Source of the DNA: COE1 sp910588595
Lineage (GTDB): Bacteria > Bacillota > Clostridia > Lachnospirales > Lachnospiraceae
Length of the DNA stretch: 64,000 bases
Assembly: GCA_948957135.1 (NCBI GenBank)
Contig: CARDBT010000010.1
Span: 23,370-87,369, forward strand
Direction of reading: 5' to 3'
Shown here: piece after piece, positions 17,657 through 27,320 of the stretch
Layout of the letters: every line of letters starts with the position of its first letter
How positions within the stretch are numbered: position 1 is the first letter of the stretch
The notes under the pieces: generated by a model
Seen by the model: the letters and a program-made list of their open reading frames with translations, nothing else
Databases searched by the model: none
Told to the model about the DNA's origin: nothing
Program-made: the position numbers and the translations under genes

Positions 17657-19402
17657 ATGAGGAAGAAACTATCAACTTACATATGGGAATACAAATGGCA
17701 TTACGCCCTTGCCATCGCATCGCTGATCATCAGTGTTTCCCTGGATATGCTGGCACCGATGCTCACGATGCACATAATCGACGACGTGATAATGGGCGGC
17801 AATCTCACGATACTGCCCTATCTGTTAGGAGGCATCCTGATCGTTGGCATCGGGCGCTGCATCTTTCAATACACCAAAGAATACATTTTTGACAAAGTGG
17901 GATCGTCCATCGGCTCGGACATGCGCAAAAATCTGTTCGATCACATTCAGAGCCTGAGCAGCAGCTTCTTTGACAAGACAAACACCGGCGAACTCATGGC
18001 GCGTGTCAAGGACGATATTGACAGGATCTGGAACACCTTATCCTACGTGAGTATGCTGATCCTGGAAGTCATCTTTCACACCTGTGTGGTACTCTTCTGC
18101 ATGTATCGGCTCCACGCACCGCTGGCCGTCATTCCGACGGCTGCCATGCTGATGTCCGCCCTGATCGCTGTCAGCATGGAACGGCATCTTGGTACGATCT
18201 ATGAGGATATCAGCGAGGAAAACGCGGTACTCAATACTGTGGCAGAAGAAAATCTTGCCGGAGTGCGCACTGTGAAAGCTTTTGCCAGAGAAAAATTTGA
18301 GATCAGCAAGTTTCTGTCGCACAACCAGCGCTACTACGAGCTCAATATGAGACAGTCCAAAGTATTTGTGCGCTACTATCCCTACCTGCAGATCATCACA
18401 AAGCTTCTGCCCATGATCATCCTGCTGCTCGGCGGCCGCCTGGTCATACAGGGAACGATCACACTCGGTGTGCTCGGGGCATTCCTCGAGTACTCCAACA
18501 ACATCGTATGGCCTATGGAAATGCTCGGCTGGCTGTCAAATGACTTCTCGGCGGGTATCGCCTCCAACAAGAAGATCGTCAAGATCTACGAGCAGAAGCC
18601 AGTCATCACAGAAGTCGAGGATCCGATCACGCTCGACAGCGTGCAGGGAAAGATCGAGTTCTCGCACGTTTCTTTTCACAAGGAAGATATGCACGAGATC
18701 CTGCACGACATCACCTTTGAGGCTGATGCAGGTTCCACGATCGGTATCATGGGTGCTACCGGCGCAGGCAAAACATCCGTGATACAATTACTGCAGAGGC
18801 AGTATGACGCGACCGACGGATGCATCCGCCTTGACGGTGTCGACATCAGGGAGTTATCCCTAAAGCAGCTCCGCGGAAGCATTTCCATCGTGATGCAGGA
18901 CGTGTTCTTATTCTCAGACACGATCAATGAGAATGTAAAACTTGGCAAAAAAGAATACATTGATGATGCCATCGTCCGAAAGGCTTCCCGGGATGCCCAG
19001 GCGAGCAGTTTTATCGAGAAGATGCCCGATGAGTATGAGACTGTCATCGGCGAGCGCGGCGTCGGGCTCTCAGGCGGACAAAAGCAGCGCATCAGCATTG
19101 CCAGAGCGTTCGCAAAACATACGCCGATCCTGATCATGGACGACTCGACATCCGCACTTGATATGGAGACAGAACACGAAATACAAAAGACGCTGAAAAC
19201 GCTGCCTGATACCACAAAACTGATCATTGCCCACCGCATCAGCGCCGTGCGCCACGCGGACGAGATCATCGTCCTCGAGAACGGCTCGATCGCAGAGCGC
19301 GGAACACACAACGAACTCCTCGCGAAAAAGGGCTTATACTATACCACCTATGTATCGCAGTACGGTGAGCCGGCGGATTCCGGCACGCCGGCTGCGGTCT
19401 AG
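17657..19402 (+). CDS. Heterodimeric ABC exporter subunit with degenerate Walker B (BmrC-like)
   Basis: A 581-residue half-transporter: six-helix type-1 exporter membrane domain (residues 1-310) followed by an ATPase domain. Walker A is GATGAGKTS, signature LSGGQ is canonical, and Walker B reads ILIMDDSTSALD, with Asp replacing the catalytic Glu; the switch His is in IIAHRIS. Such a substitution marks the subunit that forms the non-hydrolysing site in heterodimeric multidrug exporters (BmrCD, LmrCD, TM287/288). The partner follows 16 bp later. Expression probably depends on read-through of the upstream attenuator. Substrate is unknown; drug or peptide export is the likely class. Confidence 0.92.
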   Translation: MRKKLSTYIWEYKWHYALAIASLIISVSLDMLAPMLTMHIIDDVIMGGNLTILPYLLGGILIVGIGRCIFQYTKEYIFDKVGSSIGSDMRKNLFDHIQSLSSSFFDKTNTGELMARVKDDIDRIWNTLSYVSMLILEVIFHTCVVLFCMYRLHAPLAVIPTAAMLMSALIAVSMERHLGTIYEDISEENAVLNTVAEENLAGVRTVKAFAREKFEISKFLSHNQRYYELNMRQSKVFVRYYPYLQIITKLLPMIILLLGGRLVIQGTITLGVLGAFLEYSNNIVWPMEMLGWLSNDFSAGIASNKKIVKIYEQKPVITEVEDPITLDSVQGKIEFSHVSFHKEDMHEILHDITFEADAGSTIGIMGATGAGKTSVIQLLQRQYDATDGCIRLDGVDIRELSLKQLRGSISIVMQDVFLFSDTINENVKLGKKEYIDDAIVRKASRDAQASSFIEKMPDEYETVIGERGVGLSGGQKQRISIARAFAKHTPILIMDDSTSALDMETEHEIQKTLKTLPDTTKLIIAHRISAVRHADEIIVLENGSIAERGTHNELLAKKGLYYTTYVSQYGEPADSGTPAAV

Positions 19403-19418
19403 GAAGGAGGTGCATATT

Positions 19419-21197
19419 ATGGCAACTAATTCATATAAAGAAGACGAAAACCTAAATGAAGTTAGTAAAATAAAGACGCTGGGCAGACTGTTCTCCTATC
19501 TCCTTGCGCACAAAGGTTCGATAGTCGCCGTACTGCTGATCATGGCGTACTGCGTCTGTGTGAGCCTCATAAATCCTCTGATCATAGAATCCGCCATCGA
19601 CGATCATATTTCAGTCGGCGATTACACTGGTCTGTACAGACTTGCCGCGATCGCACTGGTGCTCAATGCGATCCTGATCGTCCTCGTGAAAGCGCGCATG
19701 TATATCATGGCGAAAGTGTGCAATAAAGTGCTGGTCACGATCCGGCAGCAGCTGTACACGCACATACAGACTCTTGACTTCAAATTCTTTGACAGCCGTC
19801 CGACAGGAAAGATCCTGGCGCGTATCATCGGGGATATCAACTCATTAAAGGACGTGCTGTCAAACAGCGTGACCACCCTGATACCGGATTTTATCACGAT
19901 CTGCGCGGTGGTATGCATAATGTTTGTCAAGAACGCCCGGCTCGCCGCCGCTGCACTGATCAGTATTCCCCTCATGTTCGCGGGGGTATGGTTTATACAG
20001 GTGCGCTCCCACAAGCGATGGCAGATCTTCCGGAAAAAATCCTCGAACCTCAACGCCTTTGTGCATGAGGACTTGTCTGGGATCCGGATCATCCAGAGCT
20101 TTACTGCCGAGGAAGAGACAAAGGAGACTTTCCGCTCCCTGGTCGACGATCATCAGCACTCTTTCATGGATGCAGTGCTTTACGCAGACGCTTTCGGCTC
20201 CGTTATCGACTTCTGCTGGGGACTCGGTAATGTATCCCTGTGGTTTACAGGCATCATGATCCTCGGCGTCGACAATACATCTGTGGGAACACTCGTCGCA
20301 TTCGGCACATACATATCAATGTTCTGGCAGCCGATCATGAACCTGAGCAACTTCTACAACCAGTTGATCACAAACATCTCCGGCGCAGAGCGCATCTTTG
20401 AGATACTCGATACCAGCGCGGAGATCGTTGACGCCGACAACGTGACAAGAATGCCTGCGATCGTCGGAGCTGTAGATTTTGAACATGTCGGATTCTCCTA
20501 CGACGAGGGAACTGAAGTTCTTAGCGACGTGAGCTTCCACATCGATCCCGGCGAGACGATCGCTCTTGTGGGACCGACCGGTGCCGGAAAAACTACCATT
20601 GTAAATCTGATCAGCCGTTTCTACGACGTTCAGAAAGGAGTAGTCAGCATCGACGGACACGATATCAAAGGAGTCAGCATCGAAAGTCTGCGGCAGCAGA
20701 TGGGCATCATGACACAGGACAATTTCCTGTTCACAGGAACAATCCGCGAAAATATTGCGTATGGAAAGCTGGATGCGACAGACGAGGAGATCATCGCAGC
20801 CGCAAAAGCTGTCCACGCACATGATTTTATCTCAAAGCTTCCCGACGGCTACGACACAAAACTCGAAGAGCGCGGCGGCGGTCTGTCAGTCGGACAAAAA
20901 CAGCTGCTCGCTTTCGCCCGGACGATGGTCAGTATGCCAAAGATCCTGATCCTGGATGAGGCGACATCGAGTATTGACACCAAAACTGAACTGTTGGTCC
21001 AGGACGGCATCGAAGCTCTGCTAAAAGGGCGCACATCTTTTGTTATTGCACACCGCCTGTCCACGATCCAGAAGGCAGACCGCATCTTTGTCATCGACAA
21101 CGGCGGCATCGTGGAGCAGGGTAACGCAAGAGAACTGATGGCAAAGAGGGGGGCGTACTACAGGCTCTACACCGCACAGCTTCAAGACGTTATATAA
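19419..21197 (+). CDS. Heterodimeric ABC exporter subunit with catalytic Walker B (BmrD-like)
   Basis: A 592-residue half-transporter with six membrane helices and a C-terminal ATPase. Walker A GPTGAGKTT, Walker B ILILDEATSSID with the catalytic Glu, and signature LSVGQ in place of LSGGQ. The altered signature here and the Asp in the partner's Walker B both fall on the same composite site, exactly as expected for a heterodimer with one degenerate and one active site. I chose the ATG at 19419 after AAGGAGG; the longer frame overlaps the upstream gene. Forms an operon with the preceding gene and ends in a terminator. Confidence 0.93.
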   Translation: MATNSYKEDENLNEVSKIKTLGRLFSYLLAHKGSIVAVLLIMAYCVCVSLINPLIIESAIDDHISVGDYTGLYRLAAIALVLNAILIVLVKARMYIMAKVCNKVLVTIRQQLYTHIQTLDFKFFDSRPTGKILARIIGDINSLKDVLSNSVTTLIPDFITICAVVCIMFVKNARLAAAALISIPLMFAGVWFIQVRSHKRWQIFRKKSSNLNAFVHEDLSGIRIIQSFTAEEETKETFRSLVDDHQHSFMDAVLYADAFGSVIDFCWGLGNVSLWFTGIMILGVDNTSVGTLVAFGTYISMFWQPIMNLSNFYNQLITNISGAERIFEILDTSAEIVDADNVTRMPAIVGAVDFEHVGFSYDEGTEVLSDVSFHIDPGETIALVGPTGAGKTTIVNLISRFYDVQKGVVSIDGHDIKGVSIESLRQQMGIMTQDNFLFTGTIRENIAYGKLDATDEEIIAAAKAVHAHDFISKLPDGYDTKLEERGGGLSVGQKQLLAFARTMVSMPKILILDEATSSIDTKTELLVQDGIEALLKGRTSFVIAHRLSTIQKADRIFVIDNGGIVEQGNARELMAKRGAYYRLYTAQLQDVI

Positions 21198-21198
21198 A

Positions 21199-21228
21199 AA
21201 TAAGCAGGCAATGCCTGCTTATTTTTTT
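21199..21228. terminator. Bidirectional terminator between convergent genes
   Basis: AATAAGCAGGC and GCCTGCTTATT form an 11-bp stem with a 3-nt loop, followed by a T-run. It directly follows the ABC exporter stop and precedes the convergent stop of the serine hydrolase at 21231. Confidence 0.85.
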
Positions 21229-21230
21229 CG

Positions 21231-22415
21231 TTATATGATTGCCGTTGCCAGCACGTTCCTTAGTTTTCTTGTGAGCGTAAACGTACCTGCATCCCGCAGC
21301 TGTACCATCATCAGAAACGTTGTATCGATATCAGGCATGTTCGCAAAGTAGGGACCCAGCCATCCGTCCCAGCCATACTCTCCCTGTGAACCGTTGATCA
21401 CTGCCAGCGACGGTTCTGTCATCACACGCATCAGATTGCTGTAACTGTATCCTGCAAGACTCTCCCATCCTGCCATCATGGACTGCTGGTGCGGATACAG
21501 GCGGCACCCTGTCATGTATGCTACCGTCGACGGAGCCAGATATTCCCTGCCCTGATACGTTCCGTTATTCATGAGCATCTGGGCAAAATGTCCGTAGTCA
21601 ACGATCGTGGATACCAGCCCCGCACCGCCAGACTCAAACCGGATATCCGTGTCCATATGATTACAGATCCCCAGATGATTTCCGTGATACTCTGCAAGCC
21701 CGTCTGCTGTCGCCTCATACACTTTTGTCAGCCTGTCCCTCTTTGGCGCGTCAAGACCAAATCCGGTGTCCTTCATACACAACGGTTCAAAAAACTCTCT
21801 ATTTAGAAATTCTCCGAAACGGGCACCCGATGCCGCCTCCACAACCGCGCCAAGAATATCAGCGCTCGTCCCATACCGCCAGCTCTCTCCCGGCTGAAAG
21901 GCAAGCCGCCCCTGTCCCAGCTTCCTCGCCGCTTCCATGGTCGTCATCGGGTTGTCAGAATACAGTCTCTGGTCAAGCTCATCATAGACAAGCGCCGCAT
22001 CACGGCTTGCAGGATCCGGATCGCAATTGTAGGCAAGTCCCGATGTCATGGACAGACAATCCTTTACCGTCACCTGCCTGTTCACTGCCACATCCCCCTC
22101 TGGCGCCGCCACTTTCATATCCGCAAAGGTCGGTATATACTTGGACACAGGATCAAGCAGATCAACGATACCGCGTTCCATCAGAAGCATCACTGCAGCC
22201 GATGTGACCGGCTTCGTCATGGAATACAGCCGAAAAATACTATCCCTCGCGATCTTCCTGCGATTTGCAATGTCACCATACCCCGACTCTGCATAGTACA
22301 CTTCCTGTCCCCTGTGCAGAACACAGAGATTCCCACCTGCGATCTGACCTGCCTGAACACTTTCCTCAAGCACTTTTCCCAAACCGGTCAACCTTTTGTA
22401 ATCAATCATACTCAT
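21231..22415 (-). CDS. Serine hydrolase of the class C beta-lactamase / EstB family
   Basis: A 394-residue cytoplasmic serine hydrolase. The catalytic motif SMTK (SxxK) lies in FRLYSMTKPVTSAAV at about residue 62, followed by WRYGTSADILG with the Tyr of the second motif, and GEYGWDGWLGPYF near the C-terminus in the position of the third motif. No signal peptide, so an esterase or peptidase-like role is more likely than secreted beta-lactamase. Start ATG at 22415 has a GGAAAGGAAGAG ribosome site; the longer frame to 22502 does not. Single gene or downstream of the PF06541 gene (about 100 bp). Confidence 0.87.
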   Translation of the reverse strand: MSMIDYKRLTGLGKVLEESVQAGQIAGGNLCVLHRGQEVYYAESGYGDIANRRKIARDSIFRLYSMTKPVTSAAVMLLMERGIVDLLDPVSKYIPTFADMKVAAPEGDVAVNRQVTVKDCLSMTSGLAYNCDPDPASRDAALVYDELDQRLYSDNPMTTMEAARKLGQGRLAFQPGESWRYGTSADILGAVVEAASGARFGEFLNREFFEPLCMKDTGFGLDAPKRDRLTKVYEATADGLAEYHGNHLGICNHMDTDIRFESGGAGLVSTIVDYGHFAQMLMNNGTYQGREYLAPSTVAYMTGCRLYPHQQSMMAGWESLAGYSYSNLMRVMTEPSLAVINGSQGEYGWDGWLGPYFANMPDIDTTFLMMVQLRDAGTFTLTRKLRNVLATAII

Positions 22416-22515
22416 AATCTCTTCCTTTCCATATATCCGCGCCCTCTGCACACCTTCAAAGCCAGACGCAGGGTCCACTGCGCCGCCGCTTTGAAAGCGC
22501 ACTCACCAAATGTCC

Positions 22516-23376
22516 CTACTGATCTACATCCTGTTCCGCAAATTCAACAAATCTTGAAAATGCTTCCTCGTGCATTCTGGACACTGCCCGTGGATTCCGC
22601 TGTAACAACGAATTCATACGGCTGTATTCTTTCTTTGACCTGGCGCTATTTACCTTTTGCATGAACGCTGCCCTGGATGTCCTGCTGCTCTCCCCCAGCT
22701 TATCATACATTTCTTTCCCCGTCTCCAGTGCAGAATTGATCTTTCTCAATCCCGCTTCCGATCTTTCTTTCAGCTCACCGCCATAAAATGCAGATGCGAC
22801 CTCGATATGCTTTTGAAGTCTGCGAAAATCCTCATTGTTCTCCTCAAGGCTCAACAGTACTTCCTTGAGGTTGATCGCCTCCCGGATGCTCTCCGCCATA
22901 TCGATCGATATATATACTGTAAGCGCAAATACGATCACCTCCAAAACATTTGTGCTCATGTGAGAAGCAAAGCGCTCAACCGGCGTATGTCCATACAGCG
23001 TGAGGATCACGGAGAACGCTCCCCATGCCAGCGAAGAGGTCACGCAGATATGGCCGTTCAGGTTCAGACGCTGGCTGCTGTAATCCCAGTACCGAACATG
23101 AAACAACCGTTCCATCACCGCCCCCGTGAAGTACTCAAGTATCGTGGCACTCACCATTCCCACAACAAACACCAGCCCGGCATTGGTCCGAAACGGCAGT
23201 GTAAAGATCAACACAACGATCGCGCCTGAGCCATAGATCGGCAAAAACGGTCCTCTCATAAAACCCCTGTTAACCCATTTTGCCTTCAGCACAGACACAT
23301 AGCATGTCTCCCATACCCAGCCTAAGAAACAATAGAAATAGAAAAAGAAAAGCCATGTCGAAAAAGTGTATATCAT
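22516..23376 (-). CDS. PF06541-family membrane protein with C-terminal helical tail
   Basis: A 286-residue protein with about five membrane helices (FFFYFYCFLGWVWETCYVSV, later VVLIFTLPF and VFVVGMVSATILEYFTG) of the PF06541 family, with the RYWDYSSQRLNLNGHICVTSSLAWG signature broken across a helix. The last 120 residues are a charged, soluble helical region, absent from the shorter paralogue at 13179. ATG at 23376 overlaps the stop of the thiamine pyrophosphokinase gene (TGATG), showing translational coupling, and GGAGGGAT lies upstream. Function unknown. Confidence 0.8.
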   Translation of the reverse strand: MIYTFSTWLFFFYFYCFLGWVWETCYVSVLKAKWVNRGFMRGPFLPIYGSGAIVVLIFTLPFRTNAGLVFVVGMVSATILEYFTGAVMERLFHVRYWDYSSQRLNLNGHICVTSSLAWGAFSVILTLYGHTPVERFASHMSTNVLEVIVFALTVYISIDMAESIREAINLKEVLLSLEENNEDFRRLQKHIEVASAFYGGELKERSEAGLRKINSALETGKEMYDKLGESSRTSRAAFMQKVNSARSKKEYSRMNSLLQRNPRAVSRMHEEAFSRFVEFAEQDVDQ

Positions 23377-24029
23377 CAATATCCCTCCACACAAATCAAA
23401 AGCATACCATTTTCTACCGAGATCTCAGCATCTTTTCCAGTAAATTCGTTGCTGACGCCGATTGGAAATTCCTGTTTTACTGTAACATGATCCAACAGAT
23501 ACTTCAATCCCTTTTCCGAAACCCCATATGCGTCACCGCCAAATGCAAAGACGGAAACCCGCTTTCCTTTCCTGGCAAGGTCCGCCTGATAGAATACGCT
23601 TTCATTCCTGATCAGCGTCAACGTCACATCGTCCCCGGCAATAATACCTCTCGCGTCCCTATTCAGCAGATACAGCAGGCATTGTACATTGGCAAAAGTA
23701 TGGTCAAGTCTTCCGCCCAGCGCTCCGTATATCTCAAACTGTCGATACCCTGCCGCGAGCCCCTCCTTGATCGCAGCGAGCATGTCCGTGTCATCCTTTT
23801 CAACCGGAAGTCTCTTGATACGGAAATCTGCATGTTGGGAATCTATCGCCTCCTCATTTGCAAGTGAATCCATATCCCCCAAAACAAGATGCGGCGTCAA
23901 TCCGATCGCAAGAAAATGGTCCAATCCTCCGTCCGCCGCAATACACAAGTCCCCTCCGCAAACTGTCAGCTGTTCTCTGAGCCGCTGCGCATCGCACATA
24001 CCTGCCCCGATTATCACACATTTTTTCAT
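23376..24029 (-). CDS. thiN: Thiamine pyrophosphokinase
   Basis: A 217-residue enzyme converting thiamine and ATP to thiamine pyrophosphate. The family motifs are IAADGGLDHFL, LVLGDMDSL, EKDDTDMLAAI and GALGGRLDHTFANV, and the C-terminal domain ends GVSNEFTG...ISVENGMLLI. Length fits the family. Last bases of the stop overlap the next gene's ATG. No TPP riboswitch is apparent upstream. High certainty. Confidence 0.95.
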   Translation of the reverse strand: MKKCVIIGAGMCDAQRLREQLTVCGGDLCIAADGGLDHFLAIGLTPHLVLGDMDSLANEEAIDSQHADFRIKRLPVEKDDTDMLAAIKEGLAAGYRQFEIYGALGGRLDHTFANVQCLLYLLNRDARGIIAGDDVTLTLIRNESVFYQADLARKGKRVSVFAFGGDAYGVSEKGLKYLLDHVTVKQEFPIGVSNEFTGKDAEISVENGMLLICVEGY

Positions 24030-24097
24030 GATCCTTCTCCTGCTTCCCCGTCACAAATCGATGTCTCTCAAAATATAAACTAATATTATCATACATA

Positions 24098-24133
24098 AAA
24101 AGTTCGTCAAAGTCAAGCCTTTGGCGAACTTTT
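24098..24133 (-). terminator. Terminator after the chemotaxis receptor gene
   Basis: AAAAGTTCGTCAAAG and CTTTGGCGAACTTTT form a 15-bp stem (one G-U) with a 6-nt loop. It follows the MCP stop at 24158 on the minus strand and precedes thiN. Confidence 0.8.
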
Positions 24134-24157
24134 GTTCTTTATTTTCAATACGATTTA

Positions 24158-25891
24158 TCAGAAATTCTTAAAAACATCCGTTTCCTTCTGGAGCGCAGCT
24201 GCGATCTGCTGGTTCTCATCCATCCTGTTGCTGATATTTTCCATATCCTCGACAAGCACCTGCGTGCTCTCCGCAGCACCGGTCACGCCTTTTGCTCCCT
24301 CCTCGATCGCATCTGTGATCGTCTCGATCGATGCCGCGATCTCATCAACTGCACGTTTTAGGTCGTCTGTCTTTGCCGTGAACTCATTCATGACGCCCTC
24401 TATGTAGGTGGCATTGTCCCTGTACTGCTCTCCGCTGCTGACAAAGTTCTCAAACTCTGGCAGAATCGAGTTTGTCATATATTCTACCAGATTGTTGGAA
24501 TGCCCGGCAAGATTCTGCACTGCATTCGTGACAACGCCGTTGATCTCCTGGATGCGGTTTGCTGTCGCACGGCTTGAGTCCGCAAGCTGTCTGATCTCGT
24601 CCGCCACGACCGCAAATCCTTTTCCTGCATCTCCTGCCCTTGCCGCCTCGATCGAAGCATTCAGTGCCAGGAGGTTTGTCTGGCTGGATATGCTCAGGAT
24701 ATCGTTGGTCAGCCCGTTCACCTGCTCGACGCTCTTGCTCTCCTCGATCGCCTGATTCAGAACTTCGAGGATCTCCTGTACCTTTGTGCTTGTCTCCTGC
24801 ATATTTGATTTCGCATTCGACTCCATTGTGTCCGCATTTTCTTTCATCTTCTTAGAGTAATCATTGATACTGTTCGACTTGTCCGCAATGATCTCAACTT
24901 CGCTGCGCACAGACTCCGCGTTCTGATTGATGATCGTCGCGGAATGTCCAACCTCCTGCATCGTGGCTGACAGCTCCTGCGTGACTGCCGACAGATCCGA
25001 AGCGCTGTCGTTGGATGTGCGCACGCTCTCCTGCACCTCGCTGACAACCTCCTCGAGCTTTCTGGAATTTTCGATGATCATCTTCATGATGCTCTGCAGC
25101 TTTCCCATGAAAGTGTTGATACCATTTCCAAGATCTGCGATCTCGTCATTGGACAAAATACTGATCCTCTTTGTCAAGTCACCCTGGCTCTGATCGATCC
25201 CGTTGATGATATCATTGATCTCACGGTTTGCAACGATAAGCTTTCTGATGATCAGTACAAACACGCTATACAAAGTGATGAGCAGTGCGATCACGCTGAG
25301 CCCGACAATGATCATATTTTTGAACACTGCCCTGTTGTACTCATCTGTGAGTGCCTCACTCGCCTGCGATGCGCTCTTCTGTGCACTTTCCATAATCGTC
25401 TCTACCTGACGCTGCATCTCGTCGCTGCACTGTTTGATCGTTCCGTTTGCCAGTGCAAACGCCTGTTCTTTTTCCGCATTTCCGCTGAACGCCATCAGAT
25501 TTGCGATCTCGTACTTCATCGTTTCATAGTTCGATACGAGCGTCTCATACGCAGATGCATTTGCCTCGATCAGGCTGTCCTTGTACTCCACCAGATAGGT
25601 ATCAAGTATCTCCTCCTCAGCACGAACCTCCGCGACTGTGGCGATCAGTGTATCAAGATCCGTCGCTATGATATGCGAGAGTGCTTTCTTGTGGATCTCC
25701 TGCAGCTCCTTTTCGATATCGCTGAGCTGTGAGATGTTTACCATGTGCTCATCCGATATCGTCACCGCAGTTGTATTGACTCTTTTCAAATTGCTGATCG
25801 CTGTAATATTGGAAAATATCGCCAGCACTCCGAGAATGAAAACCGGAACTAAAATGACGATGGTGATGCTTAATCTTTTCTTTCCATTCAT
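24158..25891 (-). CDS. Methyl-accepting chemotaxis protein
   Basis: A 577-residue receptor: membrane helix 1 (residues 8-28, ITIVILVPVFILGVLAIF), an extracellular four-helix-bundle-like domain (about 30-205), membrane helix 2 (about 207-230), HAMP, then the cytoplasmic methylation and signalling bundle. The signalling tip SQTNLLALNASIEAARAGDA followed by GKGFAVVADEIRQLA is canonical. I chose the ATG at 25891 because GGAGGGAATGAA lies upstream; the longer frame overlaps the solute-binding gene. The upstream gene, 11 bp away, encodes a solute-binding lipoprotein without permease, suggesting a ligand-presenting partner. Confidence 0.94.
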   Translation of the reverse strand: MNGKKRLSITIVILVPVFILGVLAIFSNITAISNLKRVNTTAVTISDEHMVNISQLSDIEKELQEIHKKALSHIIATDLDTLIATVAEVRAEEEILDTYLVEYKDSLIEANASAYETLVSNYETMKYEIANLMAFSGNAEKEQAFALANGTIKQCSDEMQRQVETIMESAQKSASQASEALTDEYNRAVFKNMIIVGLSVIALLITLYSVFVLIIRKLIVANREINDIINGIDQSQGDLTKRISILSNDEIADLGNGINTFMGKLQSIMKMIIENSRKLEEVVSEVQESVRTSNDSASDLSAVTQELSATMQEVGHSATIINQNAESVRSEVEIIADKSNSINDYSKKMKENADTMESNAKSNMQETSTKVQEILEVLNQAIEESKSVEQVNGLTNDILSISSQTNLLALNASIEAARAGDAGKGFAVVADEIRQLADSSRATANRIQEINGVVTNAVQNLAGHSNNLVEYMTNSILPEFENFVSSGEQYRDNATYIEGVMNEFTAKTDDLKRAVDEIAASIETITDAIEEGAKGVTGAAESTQVLVEDMENISNRMDENQQIAAALQKETDVFKNF

Positions 25892-25902
25892 TTCATTCCC
25901 TC

Positions 25903-27195
25903 CTACTGAACAACAGAAGCAGTGATACCGTTGACAAGTCTGTCCACCAGATCCTGAAGCGGTATATTGTCTGGATTCCCTGCTGCGATCGTATCTGCAA
26001 AGCTCGTACATGCATTCCAGTAACTATTGCCCACCCGCTGGAGCACGCCGTACTGCGACTGGTCAATGACTGCCGCGATCGCCGGAACTTTCCCGACCTC
26101 ATCGGAAGCAGCTGCCACAATGTTTGCCGGTCCCTGGCTTCTCTCCTGGAATCGGAGAATCTGATTCTCCTCATTCGTGATCCAGTCCGCCAGCTTATGT
26201 GCCCACGTAAGGTGCTCTGAATATGCGTTCACGCCAAACATCTTGTACCCTTTGAAGGACGACATCTGTATCTGCTGCCCCTTGCAGGTGTACGTCGGGA
26301 GCTTGCACGCGCCATAATTATTTCCCCACGCCTCCTGCACTGCGACCGCATTCCACACACCGCTGACCCCGGCAATCAATGTATCGCCCTGAATGCCTTC
26401 CACAAAACTCGCATCAGGCTGTGCGATAAATCCCGGATGGGTCGCTACATCGAGCAGCGCCTGTGCCACATCGACTCCCTTGATGCTTCCCTCTGTTGAA
26501 TTCCAGTTGCAATAATTCGTCACACCGTCATCGTTGATCCCAAATTCAAGTCCCGTATTACCATAAAAAGAATACAGATACCAACCCGAATTGAATTCCA
26601 TTGACAATTTCTTTTCGTTTTCTGCCGCAACCTCTAGAATCCTGTCCAGCGTCTGCACATCCGCATCAGATAAATACGCCTTATTATAGTAAAGAAAATA
26701 GCCGTTGTCAGCAGTGTAGGGATATGCGTACAAAGTCCCGTTGTACGATGCTGCATCGACCGCATCAGCAAGATTGGCACCCTTTACTTCGTCCTGATAC
26801 ACCACCGGCGAGAGCGCACCTCCTGCGATCAGACTGTAGAGCTGGTCATCCGGCATGGAGAAGATATCGGCTGCATTGTGGATATCTCCAAGAACATTTT
26901 TCCTGGTATCCGCATCGCCTGACACCTCGATCGTGATATCAAAATCAGCCTGTCCGGCGTACTTCTGCTCGAAACTATCGATCATCTTCTGCAGGTTATC
27001 GATATTCGCCTCCTCAACCCAGACTCTCAACGCCACCTCGCCTGACTCAAGCTGCTCCCCTTCATCAGCCTGCTGCGTCTCTGCATTTGCCGCCTCTGTA
27101 TCAGTCTGATCCTTGGCATCCTTATTTCCACAACCTGCAAATACTGTTGCCAATAAAGAAGCGGATAGCGCTGCCACTAATAATTTCTTCTTCAC
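25903..27195 (-). CDS. Family 1 extracellular solute-binding lipoprotein, paired with MCP
   Basis: A 430-residue exported lipoprotein. Signal peptide with lipobox VFAGC, lipidated Cys22, then an Asp/Glu/Gln-rich linker and a family 1 (sugar type) binding protein fold: ALRVWVEEANIDNLQKM, later NGTLYAYPYTADNGYFLYYN and AHKLADWITNEENQ. No ABC permease or ATPase gene is adjacent; the only partner is the MCP 11 bp downstream. It therefore probably delivers a bound ligand to the receptor, or an absent transporter is encoded elsewhere. Its own promoter lies at 27243-27271. Confidence 0.9.
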   Translation of the reverse strand: MKKKLLVAALSASLLATVFAGCGNKDAKDQTDTEAANAETQQADEGEQLESGEVALRVWVEEANIDNLQKMIDSFEQKYAGQADFDITIEVSGDADTRKNVLGDIHNAADIFSMPDDQLYSLIAGGALSPVVYQDEVKGANLADAVDAASYNGTLYAYPYTADNGYFLYYNKAYLSDADVQTLDRILEVAAENEKKLSMEFNSGWYLYSFYGNTGLEFGINDDGVTNYCNWNSTEGSIKGVDVAQALLDVATHPGFIAQPDASFVEGIQGDTLIAGVSGVWNAVAVQEAWGNNYGACKLPTYTCKGQQIQMSSFKGYKMFGVNAYSEHLTWAHKLADWITNEENQILRFQERSQGPANIVAAASDEVGKVPAIAAVIDQSQYGVLQRVGNSYWNACTSFADTIAAGNPDNIPLQDLVDRLVNGITASVVQ

Positions 27196-27242
27196 AGTAA
27201 CTCTCCTTTCGTAAATTATTTTCCGACAATTCCTTATTTTTA

Positions 27243-27271
27243 ATTGTATACTATCCGCAGTTTTTTTTCAA
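27243..27271 (-). promoter_or_regulatory. Sigma-A promoter of the SBP-MCP operon
   Basis: On the minus strand, -35 TTGAAA (27266-27271) and -10 TACAAT (27243-27248) with exactly 17 bp between. About 48 bp upstream of the solute-binding gene start. Confidence 0.7.
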
Positions 27272-27320
27272 TGTCTATATTTTACTCTTTTTTAAGCAAT
27301 TTTGCATGAAATATGCACAA

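Noticed and set aside
21231..22415. Secreted class C beta-lactamase (resistance gene)
   Set aside because: No signal peptide and EstB-like motifs; a cytoplasmic esterase is more likely.
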